This document shows, one piece after another, positions 41,702 to 50,976 of a DNA stretch of 64,000 nt. The notes beneath the pieces are model-generated. The model was not told the origin of the DNA, did no database searches, and saw nothing but the letters and a program-made list of their open reading frames with translations. This DNA is from Candidatus Gastranaerophilales bacterium (GTDB lineage: Bacteria; Cyanobacteriota; Vampirovibrionia; Gastranaerophilales; Gastranaerophilaceae). Location: contig CALUPW010000001.1 in NCBI GenBank assembly GCA_944322785.1, positions 248,001 to 312,000 on the forward strand. The letters are read 5' to 3'. The first letter of the stretch is position 1, and the number at the start of each line of letters is the position of its first letter. Both the position numbers and the translations under genes were made by a program.

Positions 41702-44212
41702 ATGGCAGACATTCTTAACAGCAACAAAATTCCTCGAATATACGCATACACCGAACCGCAGTTTAAAAATACTCCGTGGAAAAACAAACGCAGAGGCAGC
41801 GGCTTAATTAAAGTCGGGTTCACAACAAAATCCGCTCATGAAAGAATATCTGAACAGTTCGGAACAAACAAACCCATTGACAACCCTTATGAAATACTAC
41901 TGGATGAAGTTGCTATAAGAAATGACGGAACATATTTTACTGATTTTGATGTCCATAAAGTTCTCGAAAAAGCGGGATATTACAGATTCCCTAGCTCTGA
42001 ATGGTTTGAATGCACCTTAGATGAAGTTAAAGAAGCTATCTTTGCAGTTAAGAACCATAAAACAGATATAACCAAACGTATTGCCACTTTTAAAATGCGT
42101 CCTGAGCAGGAACGTGCAGTTAAGATTACAAGCGAATATTTCCGAAAATACCCTTACGAAAAAGAAGGCAAAACTCCGCACTTTTTGTGGAATGCTAAAA
42201 TGCGTTTTGGTAAAACTTTTACTTCATACCAGTTAGCTAAAGAAATGGGCTGGAAAAGAGTTTTAGTTCTTACTTTTAAACCCGCTGTTCAAAACTCTTG
42301 GGAAGATGATTTGAAATCTCATGTTGATTTTAAAGACTGGCAGTTTATTTCAAGAGACGGCTTACAATATAAGGATATTAATCGACATAAACCTTTTGTA
42401 TGGTTTGCAAGTTTTCAAGATGTACTAGGCAAAACCGAAGCTGGCGGTATTAAACCGAGAAATGAAGTTATTCACCAAATTCCTTGGGATTGTATAATTT
42501 TAGATGAATATCATTTTGGTGCTTGGAGAGAGTCGGCAAAAGATTTATATGACGCTGAAGACAAAAAAGAACAGGCAAAACAAGACGGCGAAGGTTTAGA
42601 CTATTACAGTGAAGAACAAATGCCTTTGACAACAGATGCGTATTTATATCTTTCAGGGACACCGTTCAGAGCCTTAAATAACGGAGAATTTTTAGAAGAC
42701 CAGATTTTCAACTGGACATATACAGATGAACAACGTGAAAAAAAACTCTGGAATGAACAAGACGAAATCAATCCTTATGCTGAGCTTCCTAAAATGGTTA
42801 TGATGACATATAAAATGCCTGATGAGATTAAGCAGATTGCGCTGAATGGAGAATTTGACGAGTTTAGTTTGAATGAGTTTTTCTCTGCCTCTGACGCAAA
42901 CGGAGATTGCAAATTCAAATATGAAAGGGAAGTTGTAAACTGGTTGAATTTAATCAGAGGGCAGTATAAACCAACAGCAATAGATGAACTTAAGGTTGGT
43001 AAAAAACCTCCAATGCCATATTCGGATATAAGACTTTTAAATGCCTTAAACCATACATTCTGGTTTTTGCCCTCTGTGGCAAGCTGCAAAGCTATGGGTA
43101 ACCTTCTCAAAAATCATCCATTTTATAAGGAATACAAAATTATTGTTTGTGCCGGAGCTGAAGCCGGCATGGGAGTTGATGCATTAAAACCTGTAAGAGA
43201 AGCAATTAAGGATGGTTTTTCGACAAAAACAATAACATTATCCTGCGGAAAACTTACAACAGGTGTAACAGTGCCGGAATGGGGCGGAATATTTATGCTA
43301 AGGGATACATCAAGCCCTGAAACATACTTCCAATCAGCCTTCAGAGTTCAATCACCTTGGACAGTCAAAAATCCTGATGGACTAAACCCTAACGAAAAAG
43401 CAATAATAAAAGAAACCTGTTATGTATTTGATTTTGCACCTGACAGAGCATTGAAGCAGATTGCAGATTATAGTGCCAGATTGAACTTTAACACGAAAGA
43501 AACACCTGAACAAAAGGTAGAAGAATTTATAAGTTTCTTGCCCGTACTCTGCTATGACGGTTCACACATGGATATAATAAACGCTAATGAGCTTCTTGAC
43601 CTCGTTGTTGCAGGAACAGGTTCTTCAATGCTTGCACGAAGATGGGAAAGTGCATTGCTAGTTAATGTTGATAATCCGACTTTAACAAAGTTATTGGAAA
43701 ATGAAAAAGCAATGGAAGCCTTATCACGTATTGAAGGATTTAGAAATCTGAACAAAGAATTGGCAACGCTTGTAAACAAATCAGAAGCTCTTAAAAAAGC
43801 CAAGCAAGAGAAAAAAGAATCACTTTCTAAACATGAAAAGAAAGAACTTACTGAGCAGGAAAAAGAGATTAAATCAAAGCGTAGGGAAATTCAGGAAAAA
43901 CTTCTTAAATTTGCAACCAGAATCCCTGTATTTATGTACCTTACAGACTACAGAGAGCAAACACTTATGGATGTTATCAAACAACTTGAACCCGAGTTGT
44001 TTAAAAAAGTTACAGGCTTAACTATTCCTGATTTTGAACTTCTTGTAAGTATCGGTATTTTTAACGAACAAATAATGAACTCTGCTGTATTTGCTTTCAA
44101 ACGCTATGAGGACACAAGTTTATCATACACTGGCATAAGCAAGCATAAAGAACTTGTTGTAGGCGGCTGGAATACAAAAATGGAAAAAGAAGAATACGTA
44201 AACATGGAATAA
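41702..44212 (+). CDS. Restriction-type GIY-YIG nuclease/DEAD helicase
   Basis: 836 residues. An N-terminal GIY-YIG-like domain of the T5orf172/MUG113 kind (about 8-115: IPRIYAYTEP, GLIKVGFTTKSAHERI, SEWFECTLDEVKEAI) is fused to a superfamily 2 helicase. Walker A is AKMRFGKTF (about 165), the DEAH-like box is ILDEYHFG (about 267), motif III is LYLSGTPFRAL, and the motif VI region is SPETYFQSAFRVQSP. Nuclease plus translocase next to the methylases makes this the restriction subunit. A charged coiled coil (about 690-740) follows the motor. Confidence 0.88.
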   Translation: MADILNSNKIPRIYAYTEPQFKNTPWKNKRRGSGLIKVGFTTKSAHERISEQFGTNKPIDNPYEILLDEVAIRNDGTYFTDFDVHKVLEKAGYYRFPSSEWFECTLDEVKEAIFAVKNHKTDITKRIATFKMRPEQERAVKITSEYFRKYPYEKEGKTPHFLWNAKMRFGKTFTSYQLAKEMGWKRVLVLTFKPAVQNSWEDDLKSHVDFKDWQFISRDGLQYKDINRHKPFVWFASFQDVLGKTEAGGIKPRNEVIHQIPWDCIILDEYHFGAWRESAKDLYDAEDKKEQAKQDGEGLDYYSEEQMPLTTDAYLYLSGTPFRALNNGEFLEDQIFNWTYTDEQREKKLWNEQDEINPYAELPKMVMMTYKMPDEIKQIALNGEFDEFSLNEFFSASDANGDCKFKYEREVVNWLNLIRGQYKPTAIDELKVGKKPPMPYSDIRLLNALNHTFWFLPSVASCKAMGNLLKNHPFYKEYKIIVCAGAEAGMGVDALKPVREAIKDGFSTKTITLSCGKLTTGVTVPEWGGIFMLRDTSSPETYFQSAFRVQSPWTVKNPDGLNPNEKAIIKETCYVFDFAPDRALKQIADYSARLNFNTKETPEQKVEEFISFLPVLCYDGSHMDIINANELLDLVVAGTGSSMLARRWESALLVNVDNPTLTKLLENEKAMEALSRIEGFRNLNKELATLVNKSEALKKAKQEKKESLSKHEKKELTEQEKEIKSKRREIQEKLLKFATRIPVFMYLTDYREQTLMDVIKQLEPELFKKVTGLTIPDFELLVSIGIFNEQIMNSAVFAFKRYEDTSLSYTGISKHKELVVGGWNTKMEKEEYVNME

Positions 44213-44269
44213 GTCCAAATCTGACGCATCAATATTCTAAAATAAAATATCACCAAGAAAGGATTTAAA

Positions 44270-44326
44270 ATGGAACTATTAATCGGACTAATATTATTGT
44301 ATTTTGCAGCATTCAGTGATGAATAA
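44270..44326 (+). CDS. Predicted 18-residue hydrophobic peptide
   Basis: MELLIGLILLYFAAFSDE from an ATG with a good AAGAAAGGA site eight bases upstream. One short membrane-inserting helix is possible. It lies between the restriction gene and the next secreted protein gene. Such peptides can be toxins or membrane modulators; nothing here proves expression. Confidence 0.35.
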   Translation: MELLIGLILLYFAAFSDE

Positions 44327-44358
44327 ATGAAACCTTACTATCAAGAAAGGATTGTATT

Positions 44359-44988
44359 TTGAATTATAAAAAATATTTCTTAGTAATAACTTTAATTATT
44401 TGCTTAGGTTTGCCAGTCTCAGCAAGCCCATACACTGATTATTGCGAAACAGTTGTCAATCAAATGATAGAGGTGCTGGGATTTTCTGATGATTATTTAT
44501 TAAACTATCCTGTCAGAGTAGATGTTGAAATTATGCCTGACGGCTCTGTCAAAAATGTGTATATAACAGATTACATGCGAAGACGTCAGGTAAAATGGGA
44601 AAACAAAATTCTTGATACGACTTTCCCATCTCATAACCTTATGAAAGGTATAGGCGGAGGTCCGGCTGTTTCGGTTGTCGAACGTCTTATTAAAAAATCC
44701 GAATTAAAGAGAATGGAGCAGGAAAAGTTTTTGTTTAACTTGCGTTCAGCCCTGATGGACGGTTTTTCCTATCCAGCAAAGAATCAAAACTTAAAAGCAA
44801 AAGTAAGATACACTGTAGATAAAATGGGACGGTTAAGAAACTACGAACTGGTTGAAAGTTCAGGTAATACTTCCTTTGACAATGCTGTATTAAAGTTCCT
44901 CGATAACAGGCAGAATTATACAGTGATGTATCTTCCAAATCTGCAAACTGATACTTATACTGATACCGTAATGTTTAGAAGTAAATAG
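44359..44988 (+). CDS. Secreted TonB-C-like protein
   Basis: 209 residues from a TTG start with AAGAAAGGA upstream. A signal peptide (1-23, YFLVITLIICLGLPVSAS) precedes two related halves. The second (about 125-205, KAKVRYTVDKMGRLRNYELV, SSGNTSFDNAVLKFL) has the TonB C-terminal domain pattern. The first (VRVDVEIMPDGSVKNVYITD) is a looser copy. Without a membrane anchor or ExbB/D nearby, energy transduction is doubtful; a periplasmic binding role is more likely. A similar domain occurs in the gene at 59,773. Confidence 0.65.
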   Translation: MNYKKYFLVITLIICLGLPVSASPYTDYCETVVNQMIEVLGFSDDYLLNYPVRVDVEIMPDGSVKNVYITDYMRRRQVKWENKILDTTFPSHNLMKGIGGGPAVSVVERLIKKSELKRMEQEKFLFNLRSALMDGFSYPAKNQNLKAKVRYTVDKMGRLRNYELVESSGNTSFDNAVLKFLDNRQNYTVMYLPNLQTDTYTDTVMFRSK

Positions 44989-45091
44989 ATATATTCTATG
45001 AAAAGTGTACTTTTCGTGGACTGTTTTGATTCTGCTAAAATCATTAATTTTTCGTAAGGTATTTTCCGCAAAGAAGGTACATGAAACGCAC

Positions 45092-45685
45092 CTAACTTTT
45101 TATGGACTCTGAATACTTATAAAACGTACTCTTTGCAATATTGCACATGGACATAACGTCCTTAACTTTAATCAATCCTTGTGAATAAAGTTCATACGCT
45201 CTTATAAAATCTTTCGGAATTTCTGCTTTAGGTCTGCCAAATTTAACCCCTCTTTGTTTTGCGGATGCAATGCCTTCTGACTGTCTTGTTTTAATATTCA
45301 TTCTCTCTCGCTCTGCAACATAGCCAAGTAATTTAAGGATAATATCTGTAATTAATCTGCCTGTTAATCCGTTTTGATTATCTCGGGTATTTAAAACAGG
45401 CATGTCAAGAACCTGTATATCAACGCCCATATTAACAATGGCTTCCCATTCATTGCATATCTGTTTATAATTCCTGCCAAATCTATCAATTGAATGCACT
45501 ATAACAAGGTCTCCGGCTCTTAATTGTGCTTTCATTTGCTGATACTTTTCACGACCTACAAAATTTTTCCCCGAAGCCTTTTCAATTATAATTTCATCAA
45601 CTTTTAATCCTCTAAGGCTGTCTAGTTGCCTATCTTCCTTTTGCTCACGTGTTGACACTCTAATGTATGCAAATATTTTTCCCAT
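45092..45685 (-). CDS. Small serine recombinase (resolvase/invertase)
   Basis: 197 residues. The catalytic domain has YIRVSTREQ (nucleophile S11), DLVIVHSIDRFGRN, and GLTGRLITDIILKLLGYVAERERMN. A C-terminal helix-turn-helix of the Hin/resolvase type follows (KVKDVMSMCNIAKSTFYKY). Last gene of a minus-strand group of four. The dyad GAAAAGT-GT-ACTTTTC at 45,000-45,015 lies just beyond its 3' end and could be a crossover site. Confidence 0.9.
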   Translation of the reverse strand: MGKIFAYIRVSTREQKEDRQLDSLRGLKVDEIIIEKASGKNFVGREKYQQMKAQLRAGDLVIVHSIDRFGRNYKQICNEWEAIVNMGVDIQVLDMPVLNTRDNQNGLTGRLITDIILKLLGYVAERERMNIKTRQSEGIASAKQRGVKFGRPKAEIPKDFIRAYELYSQGLIKVKDVMSMCNIAKSTFYKYSESIKS

Positions 45686-45688
45686 AAA

Positions 45689-45901
45689 TCAATTCACTTT
45701 CTTTGCTCTTATGTAATAACCAGTTGTGCAATATTCACTTAAATGGAAGCCGTGGTTATAGAAAAATATTTCTCGACCGTTATTTAGGGCTTTTAATGCT
45801 CGTTTTCTTAACTCTGCATAAATAGTATCTCTGTCATTGCCTTGTATAATAAGTTCTTTTTTATCTCCGTACTTGTAATATAGTGAAAAAATCTTTGCCA
45901 T
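45689..45901 (-). CDS. Small unknown protein upstream of resolvase
   Basis: 70 residues, basic, mixed alpha/beta, with Tyr-rich ends (IFSLYYKYGD, CTTGYYIRAKK). AAGGA precedes the ATG. Its TGA lies three bases before the resolvase ATG, so the two are coupled. Family not recognised. Confidence 0.6.
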   Translation of the reverse strand: MAKIFSLYYKYGDKKELIIQGNDRDTIYAELRKRALKALNNGREIFFYNHGFHLSEYCTTGYYIRAKKVN

Positions 45902-45942
45902 TATCTTTAAATCCTTCTTTTATAAAGTGGTATTGAATCCCC

Positions 45943-46551
45943 CTATGCTACTAACTCATTTCCAATCTGTTTGCTGTCTGAAATTTCCTCAATTCCATAT
46001 TGGTTAATAAATCCATTCCACATGCTGATAAATTCCGGATAAGCATACTCACCATCGCATGATATTCTTACATACTCTTCCCCTGTATATAGCTTTTCAA
46101 AAGGTTTATCGCCTATGTATTTGTCCAAATCATAGTCATAGTTGCATTCTTCATCACCTACAATAAAGCTTATCTTTAAATCCTCAATCTTTAATGAGCA
46201 AGGCTCTTTATCCGATTGCTGTTCTTTAATATTAATAATCATTCCGCCGTTGTTGTTATCCGTCTTTGAGAAGTATCTTTTAATAACCTTCTTATCAAAT
46301 ATATCCGGTATTCTTTTACTGTCTTTTCTAAAATTCTTCTCTTCATAGAGTGAATCCTCATCATCAATGACTGTCATAAAGTCTTTAAGTGTTTTAGCCG
46401 GATAATAATTATTAGTTATCATCTCAAGGAATGCTTTAATAAAATGATTGTGCATAACTCGACCTATACCCCATTGATGATGAACTAACCTTATATTTAC
46501 TTTACCGTTCCAATATGTCCGCTTAACTAAAAATGCTGTTCTTTGCCCCAT
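45943..46551 (-). CDS. Unrecognised phage/plasmid-type protein
   Basis: 202 residues, with AAAGGA upstream. The N-terminal RTAFLVKRTYWNGKVNIRLV and VHHQWGIGRVMHNHFIKA are distinctive; the rest is acidic with many Asp, Glu and Tyr. No signal peptide, membrane helix or catalytic motif. The operon position, between a small coiled-coil gene and a resolvase, suggests accessory element function. Confidence 0.6.
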   Translation of the reverse strand: MGQRTAFLVKRTYWNGKVNIRLVHHQWGIGRVMHNHFIKAFLEMITNNYYPAKTLKDFMTVIDDEDSLYEEKNFRKDSKRIPDIFDKKVIKRYFSKTDNNNGGMIINIKEQQSDKEPCSLKIEDLKISFIVGDEECNYDYDLDKYIGDKPFEKLYTGEEYVRISCDGEYAYPEFISMWNGFINQYGIEEISDSKQIGNELVA

Positions 46552-46607
46552 TGCTTTATATCCTTTCGTTTTAACTGCCTGCTTTGCTGATAGTGTAGGG
46601 ATTAACC

Positions 46608-46901
46608 CTACACGATATCGAATTTCATGTAACTTGATACTTTTAACAACGCTTTATAAAGCTCTGCATACTTAGTCTTTAATGTCTTAGTATCTACATT
46701 ATTTCTTGTAATTTCCGTTAATTTAAACGTAAATGCACCAGCTTGAAGCTCCATAACATTTGCCTTGTTCATAATGTCTTTAACTTCTGCAACTTTTTCA
46801 TCCCTAAGCTCCTTAAGTTCAGCAATTTTTGCTTCAATTGATTTGATAACTCTTGCGTTATCCTCTAAATTAACATTAGTTGTAATTACTTGTGCTGTCA
46901 T
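46608..46901 (-). CDS. Small coiled-coil phage-like protein
   Basis: 97 residues. A coiled coil (about 15-45, RVIKSIEAKIAELKELRDEK) is followed by a small domain ending KTLKTKYAELYKALLKVSSY. Similar C-terminal patterns occur in small phage proteins near recombination genes. AAAGGA precedes the ATG. First gene of the minus-strand group, transcribed divergently from the HTH gene at 47,055. Confidence 0.6.
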   Translation of the reverse strand: MTAQVITTNVNLEDNARVIKSIEAKIAELKELRDEKVAEVKDIMNKANVMELQAGAFTFKLTEITRNNVDTKTLKTKYAELYKALLKVSSYMKFDIV

Positions 46902-46975
46902 CGTTTCCGTCCTTTCTTTTGTTTTATACCTTACGTTATCATGATGTATCGACTTTTAGCATTTGTCAATAGCTC

Positions 46976-46996
46976 TTTTATGTTTTCGACATAAAA
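46976..46996. promoter_or_regulatory. Inverted repeat operator candidate
   Basis: TTTTATGT (46,976-46,983) and ACATAAAA (46,989-46,996), a perfect 8-bp dyad with a 5-base centre, lie in the divergent gap. They would suit binding by the HTH protein encoded at 47,055. An extended -10, TGTTATACT (47,029-47,037), follows for the plus-strand gene. Confidence 0.55.
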
Positions 46997-47054
46997 CTTT
47001 ACGAAAACGTGAGATATTTACAAAATGGTGTTATACTGATTAAGTGAGGTAAAC

Positions 47055-47348
47055 ATGAGTAATCCAGAAACACCAAAATATATTGCGACAGATGAACGAA
47101 AAGAACAGGCTAGGAGGCTTGTAAAAGACTTTTTACAAGAACAGCACACATCAATATATAGATTAGCAAGAATGCTAAACGAGAAATACGGTCGCTCGGC
47201 TTCTGATTCAAACTTGTTAAATAAACTTGCTAGGTCGTCTTTTAAAGTAACAGAACTTATGGACATTGCAGAATTATTCGACTATGAAATAAAATTTGTT
47301 CCTAAAACCTCAATAGAGGGTCATGCAAATAGCTCCCAAAAGCCTTAA
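47055..47348 (+). CDS. Small HTH regulator (DUF6471-like)
   Basis: 97 residues. RRLVKDFLQEQHTSIYRLAR and SDSNLLNKLARSSFKVTELM form a Cro/C1-like helix-turn-helix in which the N-K-L-x-R-x-x-F motif matches DUF6471-type proteins. GAGG precedes the ATG. It probably controls the divergent minus-strand group through the dyad at 46,976. Confidence 0.65.
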   Translation: MSNPETPKYIATDERKEQARRLVKDFLQEQHTSIYRLARMLNEKYGRSASDSNLLNKLARSSFKVTELMDIAELFDYEIKFVPKTSIEGHANSSQKP

Positions 47349-47734
47349 ATATGTAACATACAGAGGACTAAGCCCATTTGATACCTTTGCACCGTAATGA
47401 TTTTTGTGGTGTTAATTTATCTGTTTTTAACGGTAAAGTATTTATAACCACCTTATTCTTTAGTTTAGAGACATTATCAATATTTTTGTTAGATATCCTT
47501 CATTATAAGCTGATTTACATATATTCTTTAAGCGTGGTTTAACTTTCGATTATAATTTTACTGCGATAGAGGCGGTAATATATTGATATAATTGACTTAT
47601 CTTATGTATTTTTATAGTGATTATTTACACAAAGAGTAATAAATATATAAGCTAAAATAAACCCAATCCTGTGTATGCTATAATTAGCAATATAGTTAGG
47701 AGCCTCATGTAAAGTATAAGAGAAAAGGTATTGC
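47349..47734. other. Noncoding region before the Gabija-like operon
   Basis: 386 AT-rich bases with no gene that has both a start site and coding character. Visible signals are an extended -10 (TGCTATAAT, 47,676-47,684), AGGAG at 47,698 with a start-stop ATGTAA at 47,707, and AAAAGG before the operon's ATG. Many short TTTA/TAAA runs occur but no clear terminator for the HTH gene. Confidence 0.5.
47676..47712 (+). promoter_or_regulatory. Promoter and start-stop leader of the Gabija-like operon
   Basis: TGC-TATAAT (47,676-47,684) is followed by AGGAG (47,698-47,702) and ATG-TAA (47,707-47,712), a start codon directly followed by a stop. The real ATG is at 47,735. A ribosome initiating here would release at once, which could dampen translation of the downstream genes. 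Confidence 0.45.
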
Positions 47735-49426
47735 ATGCAGATTGTAGAAGTTGATATTAAGAATTTTAGGGGTATTAAGTCTTTTAAACAGTCTTTTTAT
47801 AACAAAAAATTAGTTTGCCTTATTGGTAGGGGAGATAGTGGAAAATCTACTATTCTTGACGCAATAGCTTATGCGTTATCACCGAACTGGAATGTACCAT
47901 TTAATGATAATGATTTTTATAATGGAGATACTTCGACTCCTATTACTATTGATATTTCTATTATGGTACCTGAAAATTTTTTGCCAGAAGATAAGTATGG
48001 TATGTACTTGAGGGGGTGGGATACCGTCAATAATGAGATTCGTAGCGAGCTTAAAGAAGAATATGAACGTATTATTACTATTAGATTAGAGATAGCTGAT
48101 GATTTAGAACCTCACTGGTATGTTTATAATGAATGTCAGGAAGAAAATAAGAAAGACATTAATAATAAAGATAGAGCTAGATTTAACTGTTTTATGGTTT
48201 CAGATTACCTTGAAAAACACTTTACTTGGGGCAGTGGAACTCCACTTTATGCTATTTCAAAAGGGGATATGGATTTAAGTGAATATAATAGTAAATTTAT
48301 AAAGCCTATTAGAGATGCTGTTAATAAAATAAACGAGAATGATTTTAGCTCTTTAAATAAATGTTTCGAGGATTCTATATCTTCTGAATTGATACATATA
48401 GCTAATACTAAAACTAAATTGGAGGCAAGAGATGTTCATTTTAGTATAAACAAATTATCACTTCATGATGAAAATGGTATACCTTATCGATTGAAAGGTA
48501 AAGGTAGTAAACGTTTGTTATCTACTTCAATACAGCTAGCAACTGTTAAAGATGGTGGTATCACTCTAATAGATGAAATCGAACAAGGGTTAGAACCCGA
48601 TAGGATAAAAAAACTTGTAAATTTAATTAAAACTACTGCTCAAGACAGCGATAGTCAAATCTTTATAACAACTCATTCAAATAATGTTATAACCGAACTT
48701 GGCGCTGAAAATATCTTTATAATAAGACGAAACGATAGTGATTGTACAGTAATCGCAAAAGAAGTTCCCAAAGAATTAACCGATATTGTTAGAGCTTGCG
48801 CAGAAGCATTTTTTGCCAAAAAGGTAATAGTTTGTGAAGGTAAAACCGAAGTCGGAATTTGTAGAGCAATAGACAATTATTTAAAAGCAAACAACAGGCA
48901 TATAATGTCCTATTACGGTTGCATAGCAATCGAAGGAACGGGTTCAAATTTTGCAAAACGCAGCCAAGCAATTAAAAACTTAGGATTTGAAACCTTAGTA
49001 CTTTGTGACTCAGACATAGGATGCACGCCATCTAAAGAGGATTTGAGGAATATTGGTGTAATATTATGTGATTGCGAAGAGGGCAATAAAATTGAAACAC
49101 AAATTTTTAAAGACATACCATATGAAGCTGTTAAAGAAATTGTTCAATATGCTATAGAAGAAAGATACAACTCTGATGAAAGTCATTTTTTTGATTCTGC
49201 TAAGGCAAAAAATTCAGAATTTCCTAGTGATTGGAAAGATAATGATTGTGAATTGGTTAGAAAAACCCTGGCTGATATTTCTACTATTAAAGATAAAGAG
49301 TGGTTTAAAAGAATTGATAGGGGTGAAGAATTAGGCAATCTCATTTTTAAATACTTTGATAATATTAATGATGAAGCCTGCTTAAAGAAACAATTAAATC
49401 AAATCATGAGGTGGATTGAAAGTTAA
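47735..49426 (+). CDS. gajA: Gabija GajA-like OLD-family ATPase/nuclease
   Basis: 563 residues. An ABC-type ATPase domain has Walker A GRGDSGKST (31-39), signature-region KGSKRLLSTS and Walker B GGITLIDEIEQGLEPD. A TOPRIM nuclease domain follows, VIVCEGKTEVGICRAI (Glu near 368) and LVLCDSDIG (DxD near 425). Length and layout match GajA, which nicks DNA when NTPs fall during phage infection. Its stop shares one base with the helicase start, as in Gabija operons. Another OLD-UvrD pair type cannot be fully excluded. Confidence 0.82.
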   Translation: MQIVEVDIKNFRGIKSFKQSFYNKKLVCLIGRGDSGKSTILDAIAYALSPNWNVPFNDNDFYNGDTSTPITIDISIMVPENFLPEDKYGMYLRGWDTVNNEIRSELKEEYERIITIRLEIADDLEPHWYVYNECQEENKKDINNKDRARFNCFMVSDYLEKHFTWGSGTPLYAISKGDMDLSEYNSKFIKPIRDAVNKINENDFSSLNKCFEDSISSELIHIANTKTKLEARDVHFSINKLSLHDENGIPYRLKGKGSKRLLSTSIQLATVKDGGITLIDEIEQGLEPDRIKKLVNLIKTTAQDSDSQIFITTHSNNVITELGAENIFIIRRNDSDCTVIAKEVPKELTDIVRACAEAFFAKKVIVCEGKTEVGICRAIDNYLKANNRHIMSYYGCIAIEGTGSNFAKRSQAIKNLGFETLVLCDSDIGCTPSKEDLRNIGVILCDCEEGNKIETQIFKDIPYEAVKEIVQYAIEERYNSDESHFFDSAKAKNSEFPSDWKDNDCELVRKTLADISTIKDKEWFKRIDRGEELGNLIFKYFDNINDEACLKKQLNQIMRWIES

Positions 49427-50976
49427 TGACTTATGATGAATTACTTGAAAATTTTTTATCGAAACATAAAAGTTTGCTAATTTCACCAGCTGGCTATGGT
49501 AAAACTTATACAATAGTAGAATGTGTTAAGAAAGCTCAGGGTAAGAGCTTAATTCTAACCCATACCCATGCAGGAATTGCAGCAATAAAAAAGAAATTGC
49601 TTTCAGCTAATGTTTCAAAAGATAAATACCAAGTGGAAACAATCACAAGCTATGCCCAGAAGTATGTTAAATCCTTTTACGTGGGTGAAATACCATCTAT
49701 AGATGCGCAGACGAATAATTATTGGCAATTTATCCTGGAAAAAGCAGAAAGTATTTTCAAAATATCACATATAAGAGAGGTTATACACTCCACATACAAT
49801 AATCTGTTTGTTGATGAGTATCAAGATTGTACCATTTCACAGCATAAAATGATTTTAGCTCTTGCAGAAATTCTCCCTACCCATATACTAGGAGACCCTT
49901 TACAGGGAATTATGGAATTTGGTGAAAAATTAGTTGATTTTACCAATGACTTAACGGACTTTGATATTTTGCCTGAACTTGATATTCCTCATCGCTGGTA
50001 TCAAGATGGAAATAATAGACAATTAGGTGATTTTCTTAAAGATGTACGAGCAAAACTTATAGATGATATTCCACAAAGTATTGATTTAAATTGTATTTCT
50101 AATGATATTATTACTGTTGTAAAAACAAATGAAGAAATTTATGACACGGAATTTCTAAGTAATCCTGAAAATCGTTATAAAAAATGTATTAAACAATTAA
50201 TTAACAATCCAAACCACAATCCTATTTATGAGAGTCTTTTAATATTAGTTCCCGAATATCCTACTAGTACTCGACCGCATGGCACCATTACTGATAGAGC
50301 GAAAATTAAGAACATAATTGATTTTAACCATCAACTAGAGTTATTAGAGGCAATCGACGGTAAAGATTTCTATAATTTAGCTAAAGATATTGATACTCTA
50401 ATCTCAAGTATTCATAATGCAAGGTTGCCTATCAAAAAGATTAAAGAAAATGTTTTAGAAAAATTATTTAATAAAACGGATATAAATACATGGATTAAGG
50501 ACAGTACGATAATAAATAAACGTAACCCAGAAGAAAAACAAAAAGCTGAAACATTAAAAATTTTAATCACTAATTTTATAGAAACCCCATCGGCTAAAAA
50601 CCTCTACTTATTATTGAAATTTCTCAAAGATAACTTAAAATTGAAAAATCAACGTTATTCCTTATTAAAAAGTATCTTGGATTGTTTATGTGCTGAAAAT
50701 ACAGAATCCATTTATAAAGCTATGATTAACCAGAGAAATAGAATAAGAAGAGTGGGACGGAAAGTTGAAGGAAAGTGTCTTGGCACAACAGCCCTTACTA
50801 AAGGATTAGAGTTTGATACCGTAGCAATTTTAGATGCACATAACTTTACTTGTCCTAAAAATCTTTATGTAGCATTAACACGAGCTTCTAAAAAATTAAT
50901 AATTTTCTCTAAAACTTTAACATTAACTTTCCGGCAAGAATATGGCAATTTACCGGCAAAATATTTATTCCCATAA
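49426..50976 (+). CDS. gajB: Gabija GajB-like UvrD-type helicase
   Basis: 516 residues, superfamily 1. Walker A is SPAGYGKTYTI (20-30), Walker B is LFVDEYQDC (about 129), motif III ILGDPLQGIMEF, the motif IV-type Arg region DIPHRWYQD, and motif VI LYVALTRASKKLII near the end. It is shorter than UvrD, as is GajB. GajB is thought to sense DNA ends made during infection and activate GajA. Its 3' end overlaps the convergent ATPase gene by 12 bases. Confidence 0.8.
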   Translation: MTYDELLENFLSKHKSLLISPAGYGKTYTIVECVKKAQGKSLILTHTHAGIAAIKKKLLSANVSKDKYQVETITSYAQKYVKSFYVGEIPSIDAQTNNYWQFILEKAESIFKISHIREVIHSTYNNLFVDEYQDCTISQHKMILALAEILPTHILGDPLQGIMEFGEKLVDFTNDLTDFDILPELDIPHRWYQDGNNRQLGDFLKDVRAKLIDDIPQSIDLNCISNDIITVVKTNEEIYDTEFLSNPENRYKKCIKQLINNPNHNPIYESLLILVPEYPTSTRPHGTITDRAKIKNIIDFNHQLELLEAIDGKDFYNLAKDIDTLISSIHNARLPIKKIKENVLEKLFNKTDINTWIKDSTIINKRNPEEKQKAETLKILITNFIETPSAKNLYLLLKFLKDNLKLKNQRYSLLKSILDCLCAENTESIYKAMINQRNRIRRVGRKVEGKCLGTTALTKGLEFDTVAILDAHNFTCPKNLYVALTRASKKLIIFSKTLTLTFRQEYGNLPAKYLFP

